A stretch of 64,000 nucleotides of DNA from the NCBI RefSeq assembly GCF_002743335.1, contig NZ_PDZB01000009.1, positions 1 through 64,000 of the forward strand. The letters run 5' to 3'. The stretch comes from Sporosarcina sp. P32b (GTDB taxonomy: Bacteria > Bacillota > Bacilli > Bacillales_A > Planococcaceae). Below, piece after piece: positions 35,537 through 44,422 of this stretch. The stretch's first letter is position 1. The number at the start of each line of letters is the position of its first letter. Both the position numbers and the translations under genes were made by a program. The notes below the pieces were generated by a model. That model was not told the origin of the DNA. It saw only the letters and a list, made by a program, of their open reading frames with translations, and ran no database searches.

Positions 35537-36640
35537 TTATCTTTGCTGTCGCTTCAAAAAGTCTACATTTGGATAATAGGCATCTTTTACGAGTAAATTC
35601 GGTCCAAGACAACGCACTGCAGGACAATGACAGCTTACGCTTTTTGCTAAGGGATGTTGTTGCCATTTCGTATATAAATCCGTTAACTGGTCGGTTTGAA
35701 TATTCCCTAGTGGAGGAACATCTCCGAAATCTGTCACGATCACGTCTCCGGTAAACATATTGACATTCAACCGAGAACGACCGTCTGGATCATTTCGCAC
35801 CGTGACGTTTTCACTTGCTGCAAGTTTCGCAAACAATTCTTGATCTTTTGCGTCGTTACTACAATTATAAAACGGTAAAGTCCCAAATAGCATCCACGTT
35901 TGTGGATCACGGTATGACAGCAGATCGAACATTGCTGTACGTGTTTCATCCAAAGTTAGTACATCCAATGAAGAAGCGAAATCGCTAGGATACATAGGGT
36001 GTATTTCATGGCGACCACATTTCATTTCATGGACAATTTGTTCATGGATGGTCTGTAAATGAGGTAATGTTCGGCGATTCAACATCGTTTCCACAGATAC
36101 CATAACACCCATTTCAGACAATGCGCGGCTGTTTTCGATCATTCGTTCGAATTGTGCTGCACGACGCTCACGTGGCGGCTTGCGTTCCATCCGAGCGAAT
36201 CCACCATCGATGAAATCATCCACTGTACCCCAGTTATGTGAAATATGCAGGACATTCAAATACGGTGCAATTAATTCATAACGTTCAATAGGCATAGTTA
36301 GATTCGAATTCATCTGCGTCTGAACTCCGCGTGCATGTGCATACTGCAATAACGGTACGACATACTGCTCGACAGATTTCTTCGAAAACATCGGCTCGCC
36401 ACCTGTTAAGCTAATCGTTCGCAAGTGGGGGATTTCATCCAACCGCTGTAATAGCAACTCGATTGGTAATGCTTGTGGATCTTTCGGTTGTAGCATATAT
36501 CCTACCGCGCAATGTTCACAACGCATATTGCATAAATAGGTCGTCGTGAATTCTATGCTGGATAGAACTTGCTTCCCGTGCAAATCTACATCTTGATATG
36601 CTTCCCATGCATCTGATAAACGGGAATGTGATAGTACCAT
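35537..36640 (-). CDS. yfkAB: Radical SAM protein YfkAB
   Basis: 367 residues. Radical SAM cluster motif YLCNMRCEHCAVG (CxxxCxxC) near residue 33, glycine motif ISLTGGEPMFS, and a C-terminal second cysteine motif SCHCPAVRCLG (CxCxxxxC), which defines the YfkAB family. It probably holds an auxiliary iron-sulfur site. The substrate is unknown. It is separated by 21 bases from the SEC-C protein gene, in the same direction, so the two may be co-transcribed. Confidence 0.88.
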   Translation of the reverse strand: MVLSHSRLSDAWEAYQDVDLHGKQVLSSIEFTTTYLCNMRCEHCAVGYMLQPKDPQALPIELLLQRLDEIPHLRTISLTGGEPMFSKKSVEQYVVPLLQYAHARGVQTQMNSNLTMPIERYELIAPYLNVLHISHNWGTVDDFIDGGFARMERKPPRERRAAQFERMIENSRALSEMGVMVSVETMLNRRTLPHLQTIHEQIVHEMKCGRHEIHPMYPSDFASSLDVLTLDETRTAMFDLLSYRDPQTWMLFGTLPFYNCSNDAKDQELFAKLAASENVTVRNDPDGRSRLNVNMFTGDVIVTDFGDVPPLGNIQTDQLTDLYTKWQQHPLAKSVSCHCPAVRCLGPNLLVKDAYYPNVDFLKRQQR

Positions 36641-36661
36641 GTTCGTAACTCCTTATATCAA

Positions 36662-37636
36662 TTAATTTTTATCACTAGCATATTCTGCTAGGTCCTTCGC
36701 ATATTTACTCATCGATGAGGTAGAAACATCAAATGCTTCTGCGATCTCTTTTAATGTCATATCAAGCGGTTCGAAATATTTATTGTCTAAACCATAACGG
36801 ATTGCACCGGCCGCAATCGCTAGTTTCTTTCGGGCTTTTGGCTGCTCATCTACTAAGAAATCTTCAAGCACTTCTAGCAAAGCTTGCGATTCTCGGTTAT
36901 GTTGCTTTAAAAATTCAGCAGCCGACTCTATAACGCCTGCTTCGAATTCAGTAAACTCATCTCCGGTATAGCCACTTTCACCAAGCGCAATCCAGAATTT
37001 CATGATGGAGTCTTTGAGTGAAGGGTTTTCCGTGTCTGCAAGAGTTTTAGCAAACTGTTTGATCGCTTCCGAATGATCAGTCGGGAAGAAGATTAAACTG
37101 GAAACTGCTAGATAATTACCTTTAGACGTACCATCGGAAAGTATGAAGCAATAGAAGTGGACACCTACGGGAACAGGCTTATCGCTTTCTTTCCACAAAT
37201 CAATCGTTTCATCACCTAGAATACTTGTAGCTGTTAAATATGTATCTCCAACAGCAGTTACTTCACCGACAAATACCCTCGGCTCTGACCATCTATCAAG
37301 TAATTCTAGAATCGATGGGCGAATATGTTTTTTCTTCTGCTTGGCCAAATAGTCGTCCCAAATATCTCTCCGTTGATGGAAGAAGAATTCATCAAGCGCA
37401 ATCGTTTCAATCATTTCTTGTGGTAAATAACTATTCAATGAAGATTTCCATGTATTTGCAAATTCCACGAACGCCGGTACATCTGGTCGCTCTGGATGAA
37501 TATCATAAAACGTCTGTAGTATATTCTCCATTTCATCTGTCAGTAAATCTTCGACTGTTACAGCATCTTTTCGTTCACAACACTTTTTATATTTCTTGCC
37601 ACTGCCACAAGGGCACGGATCATTACGTCCAACCAT
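36662..37636 (-). CDS. SEC-C metal-binding domain protein
   Basis: 324 residues. The N-terminal SEC-C zinc knuckle, NDPCPCGSGKKYKKCC, is the motif found at the end of SecA. The rest is mostly helical. The C-terminal 45 residues (MTLKEIAEAFDVSTSSMSKYAKDL) look like a helix-turn-helix. Similar Bacillales proteins are uncharacterised. Its plus-strand neighbour, the mnx operon, is divergent. Confidence 0.8.
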   Translation of the reverse strand: MVGRNDPCPCGSGKKYKKCCERKDAVTVEDLLTDEMENILQTFYDIHPERPDVPAFVEFANTWKSSLNSYLPQEMIETIALDEFFFHQRRDIWDDYLAKQKKKHIRPSILELLDRWSEPRVFVGEVTAVGDTYLTATSILGDETIDLWKESDKPVPVGVHFYCFILSDGTSKGNYLAVSSLIFFPTDHSEAIKQFAKTLADTENPSLKDSIMKFWIALGESGYTGDEFTEFEAGVIESAAEFLKQHNRESQALLEVLEDFLVDEQPKARKKLAIAAGAIRYGLDNKYFEPLDMTLKEIAEAFDVSTSSMSKYAKDLAEYASDKN

Positions 37637-37848
37637 AAAAACACTTCCCTTTTTAAAATTACTACATCTCTAAGTGTACCAAACGAGAGGCGAGTTCGCA
37701 TGATATATGTGTGATGAATAACCTGCAGTGAAGTATTGGCATATTTGTACTAAATAATAGTGCTAGTAGTAATCAAGTAAATGGAAGAAAGCAAAGTACG
37801 TAGTTTGATTCTCTCATATATTCCCGGAAAAAATTAGGTAAACAGGTT

Positions 37849-37876
37849 ACCATTTTGTTTAATCTTCCATATGCTA
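37849..37876 (+). promoter_or_regulatory. Candidate sigma-K promoter of the mnx operon
   Basis: AC (37849-37850), 17 bases, CATATGCTA (37868-37876), which fits sigma-K (AC-N16/17-CATANNNTA). It lies just upstream of mnxA, as reported for the mnx cluster of Bacillus SG-1. The transcript would start inside GAGGTGA, leaving a very short leader. A weaker candidate is AC 37798 with CATATATTC 37815. Confidence 0.5.
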
Positions 37877-37890
37877 GTTCGAGGTGACCT

Positions 37891-38310
37891 ATGGAGCAGT
37901 CTAACTTGCTGTTTTTATTGTATGCAGACATCTGTTTAATCATTGGCTTTTATATGTACATCCGAAAAATGAGGAAATTGATAGGTTTCCATTTAGGTAT
38001 GAATATGAGCATGGTAATGGGCGGGATGGCTGCTTTGTTGTTTGGAATCATACTCATTACTCATATGCCGTTCCATTTCACGTATATTACATTACTCTCG
38101 GCGAGTATCGGAGGGGCAGTAGGGGCTTGCTTTGGCATGCTAATTGATTATCAGACGTTTGTGACTGGTTTGACGAATGGTCTGATTGTCGGACTAATGG
38201 CACCAATGATTGGCACGGTTATGGAAATGCAAATGTTGTTTATTTGGTTTCTACATGCATTCTTCATTGGTAGTTTAGGTATTTTATTTATTTCAATAAA
38301 AAGGGCGTGA
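37891..38310 (+). CDS. mnxA: MnxA-like small membrane protein
   Basis: 139 residues with four membrane segments (about 5-21, 38-56, 65-87, 108-133) rich in Gly and Met. First gene of the cluster. I assign MnxA by position, size and the unmistakable MnxG downstream, not by a known activity. The segment FGMLIDYQTFVTGLTNG followed by GLMAPMIGTVM recurs in altered form in the next protein, so the two are paralogues. A role in export or membrane assembly of the oxidase complex is a guess. Start after GAGGTGACCT. Confidence 0.65.
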   Translation: MEQSNLLFLLYADICLIIGFYMYIRKMRKLIGFHLGMNMSMVMGGMAALLFGIILITHMPFHFTYITLLSASIGGAVGACFGMLIDYQTFVTGLTNGLIVGLMAPMIGTVMEMQMLFIWFLHAFFIGSLGILFISIKRA

Positions 38311-38780
38311 AGGGGGCAATGCTACTTCTAATCTTGCTATTCATGTGGTGTGTTGGTGAAATACTAGTCAACTATCGAGTTGTAAAAAAGAAAAGACTGT
38401 TGTTTGATGACCGATTCACAAAAACTATTTGTATGGCGATTGCGTCCATCTCTTCTCTCGCGATGGCATTGTACCTAGAATTATTGTTGTCAGATAATCA
38501 ACTAGTTACTTACTTATTGCCGGTACTTCTTGGAGTGTTTATCGGTTGGCGATTTGGTTCGCTTATTAAAGCACCCGCTTCCTTAAATGGTCTGTATAAC
38601 GGCGCGATGGGAGGAGTAATGGGCATGATGCTTGGTGCAGTGCTGAAAAATCCTGCACTATGCAATATACCCATTGACGCTAATTCATTGATTGCGAGTA
38701 ATCTTTTCATCATTACTATATTTATTGCCTTTTCCCATTCAGTAGTTTGTTTCTTCATCCGCTATTCAATGAGAGGGTGA
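38307..38780 (+). CDS. mnxB: MnxB-like small membrane protein
   Basis: 157 residues, four membrane segments (about 3-19, 34-55, 65-82, 90-118 and 128-150 as a broader hydrophobic end). FGSLIKAPASLNGLYNGAMGG and VMGMMLGAV align with the C-terminal half of the preceding protein. GTG 38307 overlaps the mnxA stop (GTGA), with ATG 38319 as an alternative start. Assigned by position in the cluster; no known function. Confidence 0.6.
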   Translation: MKGAMLLLILLFMWCVGEILVNYRVVKKKRLLFDDRFTKTICMAIASISSLAMALYLELLLSDNQLVTYLLPVLLGVFIGWRFGSLIKAPASLNGLYNGAMGGVMGMMLGAVLKNPALCNIPIDANSLIASNLFIITIFIAFSHSVVCFFIRYSMRG

Positions 38781-38810
38781 TGATCATGTTGGCAGGAGAG
38801 GAGTACAGTA

Positions 38811-39389
38811 GTGAAAAAAGTCATTATTATAATGATGTTGCCCATCATTTTCGGGCTTGTATATGCGATGTGGTCGAAGGCGGTGGAACTACCCCAAATT
38901 GGAAAAGTAATCGAATGGCCGTTTACAGAAGTGAGCGGGAGCGAAACGAACTTCCAGGGTAAACCGAAACTCGTCACATTTTTCTACACAAAATGTCCCG
39001 ATGTTTGTCCGACTACTATGTGGGATCTGACCGCTTTACAGGAAGTAATGAAAGATAGGGGAATCTCTCAAGATGAGTACTTCATCATAGCTATCACCGT
39101 AGATCCTGAATATGACACGAAAGAGAAAATAGTGCGTTATAAAGAACTATTTAATATAGAAGACCCAAATTGGTTATTTTTTAGAGGGACAGAAGAAACA
39201 ACCAAAGAATTTTCGAAATACCTGAATTTTTATTACGACAGGAATGAAGATGGATTCGTTACCCACTCGACGTCTATGTATATTGTGGATGGTCAGGATT
39301 TAGTAAGAGCTCATCATAATATGGCAACAGGGAAAAATAACGTAGCCATTGAAGAGATCGCTAATCATTTACAACAACTTATTAAATAG
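38811..39389 (+). CDS. mnxC: MnxC, SCO-like thioredoxin-fold protein
   Basis: 192 residues. N-terminal membrane anchor (about 4-20), then a SCO/redoxin domain with the copper/redox site TKCPDVCPTTMWD (CxxxC) and a distal His in THSTSMYIVD. In Bacillus SG-1 MnxC belongs to the same SCO/AhpC-TSA group. It probably supplies copper, or keeps copper-ligand cysteines reduced, for the multicopper oxidase. GTG 38811 lies after AGGAGAGGAG. It is not closely similar to the SCO at 30128-30688 outside the core motifs. Confidence 0.88.
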   Translation: MKKVIIIMMLPIIFGLVYAMWSKAVELPQIGKVIEWPFTEVSGSETNFQGKPKLVTFFYTKCPDVCPTTMWDLTALQEVMKDRGISQDEYFIIAITVDPEYDTKEKIVRYKELFNIEDPNWLFFRGTEETTKEFSKYLNFYYDRNEDGFVTHSTSMYIVDGQDLVRAHHNMATGKNNVAIEEIANHLQQLIK

Positions 39390-39431
39390 TTTTAGTGTTA
39401 CTTTTCGAATGATAGTAAGGAGGTGATCTTC

Positions 39432-40154
39432 ATGAAGGAAGCTAGTAGTAATCCCGCTTTTTCCTCGCCAACAAGTAATGGGCCTGATGAACAAACGAGA
39501 GTCTTAACAGATTATATTGGTCAGAAAAATTTATTTAAGATAGCCGGAATTCATGAACCACTCAGGAAATCATTAACACTTAAAAAGTTTTTCAAAAGCA
39601 AACGAAATCAGCAAGTTGTCATTGCATCACGCGGTGAAATGGACGGCTGTTTGGAAACTGAAGGTAAAGTCGCAGCCATCGGCAGAGATTTTGTTATGTT
39701 GACGAACCTACAGAAACGGATTTGGATTCCCTTTACGTATATTGAAACAGCAAATATCCCCTTTGGCTTTCCTTCTTATTCGAACACGCATCAGCATCAC
39801 CTATATGATAATCATCTGCAAAAAAGACTAACTCTTCGATTTGGCGAAACCGTCAACGAAAGAGAAGCACTTGTGCAACAATTTTTCGAGGAGTCTTTTC
39901 GGACCAACTTTCTTTCATGGAAAGGAACAAGAGTGGAAGTCATTTCGCGCGAAGAAACGGTCAGTGGAAAGATCGTGAATACGACCAAGAGCGAACTAGA
40001 GCTTACAAGCTTTGGCACAGTGCGTAAAATCCCTTTAGAAAATATTCGCTTTGTATCTACTTTTTCCTTCGTTTCATATTTGAAGAAAGAGTTGAGAACA
40101 CTGCTCCGATCATGGGATGAAAAAGTAAGAGGAGGCTGGAACAATGAAAAATAA
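39432..40154 (+). CDS. mnxD: MnxD-like protein with two Sm/SH3-like repeats
   Basis: 240 residues, no signal peptide. Two repeats of a small beta pattern: about residues 60-110 (VVIASRG, then EGKVAAIGRDFVMLT and WIPFTYIETANI) and 165-215 (VEVISREE, SGKIVNTTKSELELT, KIPLENIRFV). The linking segment KRLTLRFGETVNEREALVQQFF is shared with the protein encoded after mnxG. Starts ATG 39432 after GGAGGTGATC. Overlaps mnxE by 11 bases. No published activity known to me. Confidence 0.6.
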   Translation: MKEASSNPAFSSPTSNGPDEQTRVLTDYIGQKNLFKIAGIHEPLRKSLTLKKFFKSKRNQQVVIASRGEMDGCLETEGKVAAIGRDFVMLTNLQKRIWIPFTYIETANIPFGFPSYSNTHQHHLYDNHLQKRLTLRFGETVNEREALVQQFFEESFRTNFLSWKGTRVEVISREETVSGKIVNTTKSELELTSFGTVRKIPLENIRFVSTFSFVSYLKKELRTLLRSWDEKVRGGWNNEK

Positions 40155-40434
40155 TAAAGGAATTCAATCTCAAGATTTCTCGGGTTTGATAAATCAAGAA
40201 GTACTCATTATCACTCAGGCGGTGCAGCTTAATCTATTAGGCCAAGTTTTTAGGCCGATTTTTTGCGGAACTGTTTCAGAAGTGGGGATAGGGCATCTCA
40301 CCTTAACGCCTGTTACCGTCAAAATGGTAAATGCCCCTTTTTATAAGTTTCCGACACCCATCAGTATACCGCTGGAGAAAATTGTTTCATTCTCGACAGA
40401 AGTGCCTTGTGATTTAGTCTTTCCGTTAACGTGA
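40144..40434 (+). CDS. mnxE: MnxE-like oxidase accessory subunit
   Basis: 96 residues, one domain: NQEVLIITQAVQLNLLG, FCGTVSEVGIGHLTLTPV, ISIPLEKIVSF. MnxE and MnxF of Bacillus PL-12 form a copper-binding 3:3 ring that associates with MnxG. This protein has the expected size and position. His/Met ligands are few; one Cys lies in IFCGTV. ATG 40144 after AGGAGGCTGG. Confidence 0.75.
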   Translation: MKNNKGIQSQDFSGLINQEVLIITQAVQLNLLGQVFRPIFCGTVSEVGIGHLTLTPVTVKMVNAPFYKFPTPISIPLEKIVSFSTEVPCDLVFPLT

Positions 40435-40449
40435 AAAGGAGATGGATAT

Positions 40450-40737
40450 ATGACGCAACCAAACGAATGTCAACCAATCAATATAATTCGTGAAGAAGGG
40501 ATTAGTACCCATTTCAGTCAGAACATTAACAAAAAAGTTCTAATTCTAACTGAAGCTTTCCCGTTTATGTTTATAGGGGAAATTATAAGTGTAGTGGATG
40601 ATTTTGTGGAAATGAAAGTTCAGAATACATCCATTCCTGCATTGGAAGGAAAAACTTGGTTTGTGCATATCGATTCAATTGAAGTGTTCTATATCGAGAC
40701 AGAAACAGGAATTAAAATCCCTGAATTAAAAGAGTAG
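40450..40737 (+). CDS. mnxF: MnxF-like oxidase accessory subunit
   Basis: 95 residues, one domain similar in layout to MnxE: NKKVLILTEAFPFMFIG, EIISVVDDFVEMKVQ, WFVHIDSIEVFYI. By homology of position and size it would assemble with MnxE and MnxG. ATG 40450 follows AAAGGAGA. mnxG begins 17 bases after its stop, so subunit genes are tightly linked. Confidence 0.75.
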   Translation: MTQPNECQPINIIREEGISTHFSQNINKKVLILTEAFPFMFIGEIISVVDDFVEMKVQNTSIPALEGKTWFVHIDSIEVFYIETETGIKIPELKE

Positions 40738-40754
40738 AAAATGAGGTGAAGCGA

Positions 40755-43700
40755 GTGAAAAGACACTACCATGTAGTAGCCATTCCCATACGAATTGTCC
40801 TGAATACATTTGGGGACCACAATCCGAATGGCATGATGTATGTGCTGAAGGAAAATGAAGAAAAAGTGAAAAGGCTCGTAAAGAAAAACCCTTTCATGCC
40901 TGTCGATCTCGTTCAGCCGCTCTTTATCCGAGCGAATGAAGGAGACGTCGTGGAAATACTGTTTGAAAATAAACTCCCATTCCATGCAGGTATGCATTTT
41001 CAGGAAGCAGAATACGATGTCTGCCAATCGGATGGAGCGAATGTTGGATACAATAAGGAAACGACTGTAGCACCATGTGAAAAAATCTTATATAAGCTGC
41101 ATTTGATGAAAGAAGGAAACTATTATTTCTCTGATCTAGGAAATGTCTCGAGTGACCAGAACGGTTCCAATTCAAATGGTCTGGTAGGAGGCTTATGCGT
41201 GCAAAGTCGTTTCTCCTGGTGGACCGATCCTGAAACAGGCAAGCCAATAAACAGCGGACAATATGCGGATGTCCATCACCCTTTGCTACCATCCTTCCGA
41301 GAATATGTGTGGATGTTTACAGATGAAATGGAAGTGGATGATTTAACAGGCAACAGACCGATCAATCATTTCTCCAACCAGGAAGAAGAGTCCTTCCACG
41401 GTGCGAATTACCGTTATGAACCGGAAAATAGACGTGAACAATTAGTGGCGGAAGGCGTCGTCTGTCCAAACTGCGAAGGGGAGGAAGTACACCATGATTC
41501 ATGGGTATTCGGAGACCCATCGACTCCAATTTTGCGAGGGTATGTTGGTGACCCTGCAAAAATCCGGCTTTTCCATGGCGGAGTAAAGGAAACGCATGTA
41601 TTCCATTATCACGTCCATCAGTGGTTTAGTGATCCGAGTGATTTGGCGTCAGAAATTTTTGATGCACAGGCTATTAGTCCGCAAAGTCACTATACAATTC
41701 AGCCCCTATACGGTCTTGGTAGCTTGCAAGGCTCTTTTGGTGACGCAGTGATCCACTGTCACCTCTACCCACATTTTGTTGCAGGGATGTGGGGGATGAA
41801 CCGGGTCTTTAATACCCTTCAAGATGGCAGTCAGTGTTATCCGAACGGGGTTCCAATAAAGTCACTGAAGCCTCTTCCGGACAGACCTGCACCGCCAAAA
41901 CCAACTAAGATGAAGCCTGGATTCCCGAATTTCATTCCAGGAAAAGTCGGTATGAAAGCACCACGTCCTCCAATGGGGATTGTTGGAGGTAGGGGACTAA
42001 CAGAACTGGAGAGAAACGCAGCCATTACAAATCCGCGACCGGGTGCTGTTTTCACCGATCCATGTCCTGAGGGGGCCCCTGTGAAGGAGTTCAATATCTC
42101 TTTGATTGAGATCCCTCTTATTTATAACCGTGAAGGTTGGCATGATCTAACTGGCCGCATTTTCGTACTGGATGAAGATCTGGAGGATATTTGCTTGGGG
42201 AAGAAAGCGCCCGAACCGCTCGTCATCCATGAATCCAGTCATACTCGCTATCAAATTAATTTCACAAATCGGCTGCCGCATATTCTGGATGGTGATGCCT
42301 TCCAGCTTGTTACGCGAACTTATGAGGCGGGTATGCATATCCATTTTGTAAAGTTTGATGTGCTCGTAAATGATGGGGCGAATGTCGGCTGGAACTATGA
42401 TTCTTCCGTTTTGTCAGGTGAGACCATTCAATACTCTTACTATGCAGATACAGAGCTTAAAGCATGGTTCTTCCATGATCATTTATTCCCTGGTGCCCAT
42501 CAGCAGCATGGCGTCTTTGGAACGGGCGTTGTTCATCCGCGATTTACTAAATATCTTGATTCGACGACTGGAGAAGAAGTAGATCAAGGAACGGAAGTCA
42601 CTTGTGTCAATCCGCTAATACCTGATTACAGGGACTTTGTGATCTTTGCACAGGATTTCACACATTTAGTCAATAAAGACGGTAAACCATTAGCACCTCC
42701 GCCATTCCCAGGTTCACCGGATGATCCAGGATTATTTGGAGTGAACTATAAAAATGAACCACTGCAATTCCGGTTAGGCAAAGACTGTGATCCTGCTTAT
42801 AGTTTCAGTTCTTATGTAAAAGGCGATCCAATTACTCCGATTTTTAAAGCGTATGAGGGAGATTCCATCCGGATTCGGCTGCTGCAAGGGGCACAGGAAG
42901 AATCTCACAGCTTTAATGTACATGGTCTTCGTTGGCTACATGAACGAGGCGATCTGAATTCCAGATTGGAAAACCAACAGCATATCGGCATATCTGAATC
43001 ATTTACGATGGAGATGAATGTGCCGCGATCGGGTGATTATTTATGGACTTTCGAAACAGAAGAGGATTTATGGAATGGGTTATGGGGTCTAATCCGCGCA
43101 TTCGATGAAAAAGTGCCTGAATTGATCAAATTGCCAGATCGGCCTGAACCAAAAGAGCGTTCAACACCTTTGCCGGAATGTACAGGGATCAGACCGCCGT
43201 CAGCTGCTGATCCAACTGTGGAGATAGTGAAGGGGCCACTGAGGAAGTACGATGTTGTAGCCTTTCAAACCTCGATCCAATATAACTCGTTCGGTGATCA
43301 TGATCCGGATGCCATCATCTTTGCATTGCGTGAGGATATGGAAGCGATACAGAATGGCGAAATAGAACCAGTACCACTCATCTTACGTGGCAATGTGGGC
43401 GATACAGTAGATGTTACGTTAACTAGCTATCTGAAACCAGAGCTGTTTCCATTCAAAGACGGAATCTATCCATATCCAATAGTGAAGGAGCAAGCATTTT
43501 ATCCACCGTCTTTACGTATTTCCCTGCATGCACAATTACTTGATTATGACGTGAAGACGTCTGCAGGAGAGACAGTTGGATTCAATGGGGATCAAACAGT
43601 TGGACCTGGAGAATCTAGGACGTATCGCTGGTATGTCGATTCGGCTGTCGGTGTGTGTGGCATGTGGGATATGGCAGATATCCGCAATCACCGTTCGCAA

Positions 43701-44396
43701 GGCGCGTTCGGAGCATTCATTGCTGAGCCTAGGGGGACGGAATATTTGGATCCGTATACACTACAGCCCGCGTCGACCGGAGCAAGTGTTATTTTGCGGA
43801 ATCCATACTTACCAGATACTAGGGAGTTCGTAATTGTGATGCATGACGGTGTAAGGTTGCTTGATAAAAATAACCAGGTCATTTTTGATCCTGTGGATGG
43901 TATATTGCTCGCTCCGCCTGGAATAGACGAAGATTTGCTTGATACGTATGATCAAGGATCGCGTGGCTTTAACTATCGAAGTGAGCGTCTAATCAATCGT
44001 TATCTAGAGCATGCAAAAATTCATGATTTATTTAGCTCAGATGTTTTTGGCGATCCTTCAACTCCTATATTTGAAAGCTATGTGGGGGATCCAGTCACTA
44101 TTCGGCTAGTTACACCTGCCGAAAGACGTAGATCTCATACATTCCACTTACACGGCCATCGTTGGAAATCTGATTCGAAAAATATTCATTCTCGAACAGA
44201 ATCAAATGTCGGATTTAACGTAGCGGGTGCTAAGAGAAATCTGCAATTGCTTGGCGGTGCGGGAGCTTATAACGGATTCTCGGGCGATTTCATGTATCGG
44301 TCAGGAAACATTCGCTGGGATATCGAGCAAGGGATGTGGGGGATTATGCGGGTGTTCGAAGAGCTTAAAAAACATCTCCCTAAACTAGATCAATAG
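40755..44396 (+). CDS. mnxG: MnxG-type giant multicopper oxidase (Mn(II) oxidase)
   Basis: About 1213 residues, far larger than the ~500 of CotA-type oxidases and matching MnxG (~1217) of Mn-oxidizing Bacillus. It oxidises Mn(II) to Mn(IV) oxide on the spore exosporium. Copper motifs: HCHLYPHFVAGMW (His334, Cys335, His336, a type 1 site), FHDHLFPGAHQQHG (574-576 HDH), SHSFNVHGLRW (His718) and SHTFHLHGHRW (His1128-His1135). Three internal units begin with YHVVAIP, FNISLIEIP and YDVVAFQ, each with FGDH/DGANVG-type segments, implying six cupredoxin domains. No signal peptide. GTG 40755 is five bases after GAGGTG; GTG 40746 lies inside that site. Confidence 0.92.
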   Translation: MKRHYHVVAIPIRIVLNTFGDHNPNGMMYVLKENEEKVKRLVKKNPFMPVDLVQPLFIRANEGDVVEILFENKLPFHAGMHFQEAEYDVCQSDGANVGYNKETTVAPCEKILYKLHLMKEGNYYFSDLGNVSSDQNGSNSNGLVGGLCVQSRFSWWTDPETGKPINSGQYADVHHPLLPSFREYVWMFTDEMEVDDLTGNRPINHFSNQEEESFHGANYRYEPENRREQLVAEGVVCPNCEGEEVHHDSWVFGDPSTPILRGYVGDPAKIRLFHGGVKETHVFHYHVHQWFSDPSDLASEIFDAQAISPQSHYTIQPLYGLGSLQGSFGDAVIHCHLYPHFVAGMWGMNRVFNTLQDGSQCYPNGVPIKSLKPLPDRPAPPKPTKMKPGFPNFIPGKVGMKAPRPPMGIVGGRGLTELERNAAITNPRPGAVFTDPCPEGAPVKEFNISLIEIPLIYNREGWHDLTGRIFVLDEDLEDICLGKKAPEPLVIHESSHTRYQINFTNRLPHILDGDAFQLVTRTYEAGMHIHFVKFDVLVNDGANVGWNYDSSVLSGETIQYSYYADTELKAWFFHDHLFPGAHQQHGVFGTGVVHPRFTKYLDSTTGEEVDQGTEVTCVNPLIPDYRDFVIFAQDFTHLVNKDGKPLAPPPFPGSPDDPGLFGVNYKNEPLQFRLGKDCDPAYSFSSYVKGDPITPIFKAYEGDSIRIRLLQGAQEESHSFNVHGLRWLHERGDLNSRLENQQHIGISESFTMEMNVPRSGDYLWTFETEEDLWNGLWGLIRAFDEKVPELIKLPDRPEPKERSTPLPECTGIRPPSAADPTVEIVKGPLRKYDVVAFQTSIQYNSFGDHDPDAIIFALREDMEAIQNGEIEPVPLILRGNVGDTVDVTLTSYLKPELFPFKDGIYPYPIVKEQAFYPPSLRISLHAQLLDYDVKTSAGETVGFNGDQTVGPGESRTYRWYVDSAVGVCGMWDMADIRNHRSQGAFGAFIAEPRGTEYLDPYTLQPASTGASVILRNPYLPDTREFVIVMHDGVRLLDKNNQVIFDPVDGILLAPPGIDEDLLDTYDQGSRGFNYRSERLINRYLEHAKIHDLFSSDVFGDPSTPIFESYVGDPVTIRLVTPAERRRSHTFHLHGHRWKSDSKNIHSRTESNVGFNVAGAKRNLQLLGGAGAYNGFSGDFMYRSGNIRWDIEQGMWGIMRVFEELKKHLPKLDQ

Positions 44397-44422
44397 TTTG
44401 TTAAGAACGGGGGGGTGTGAAA

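Noticed and set aside
41362-44000. Long antisense frames inside mnxG and other large genes
   Set aside because: They are mirror frames of strongly coding sequence without ribosome sites.
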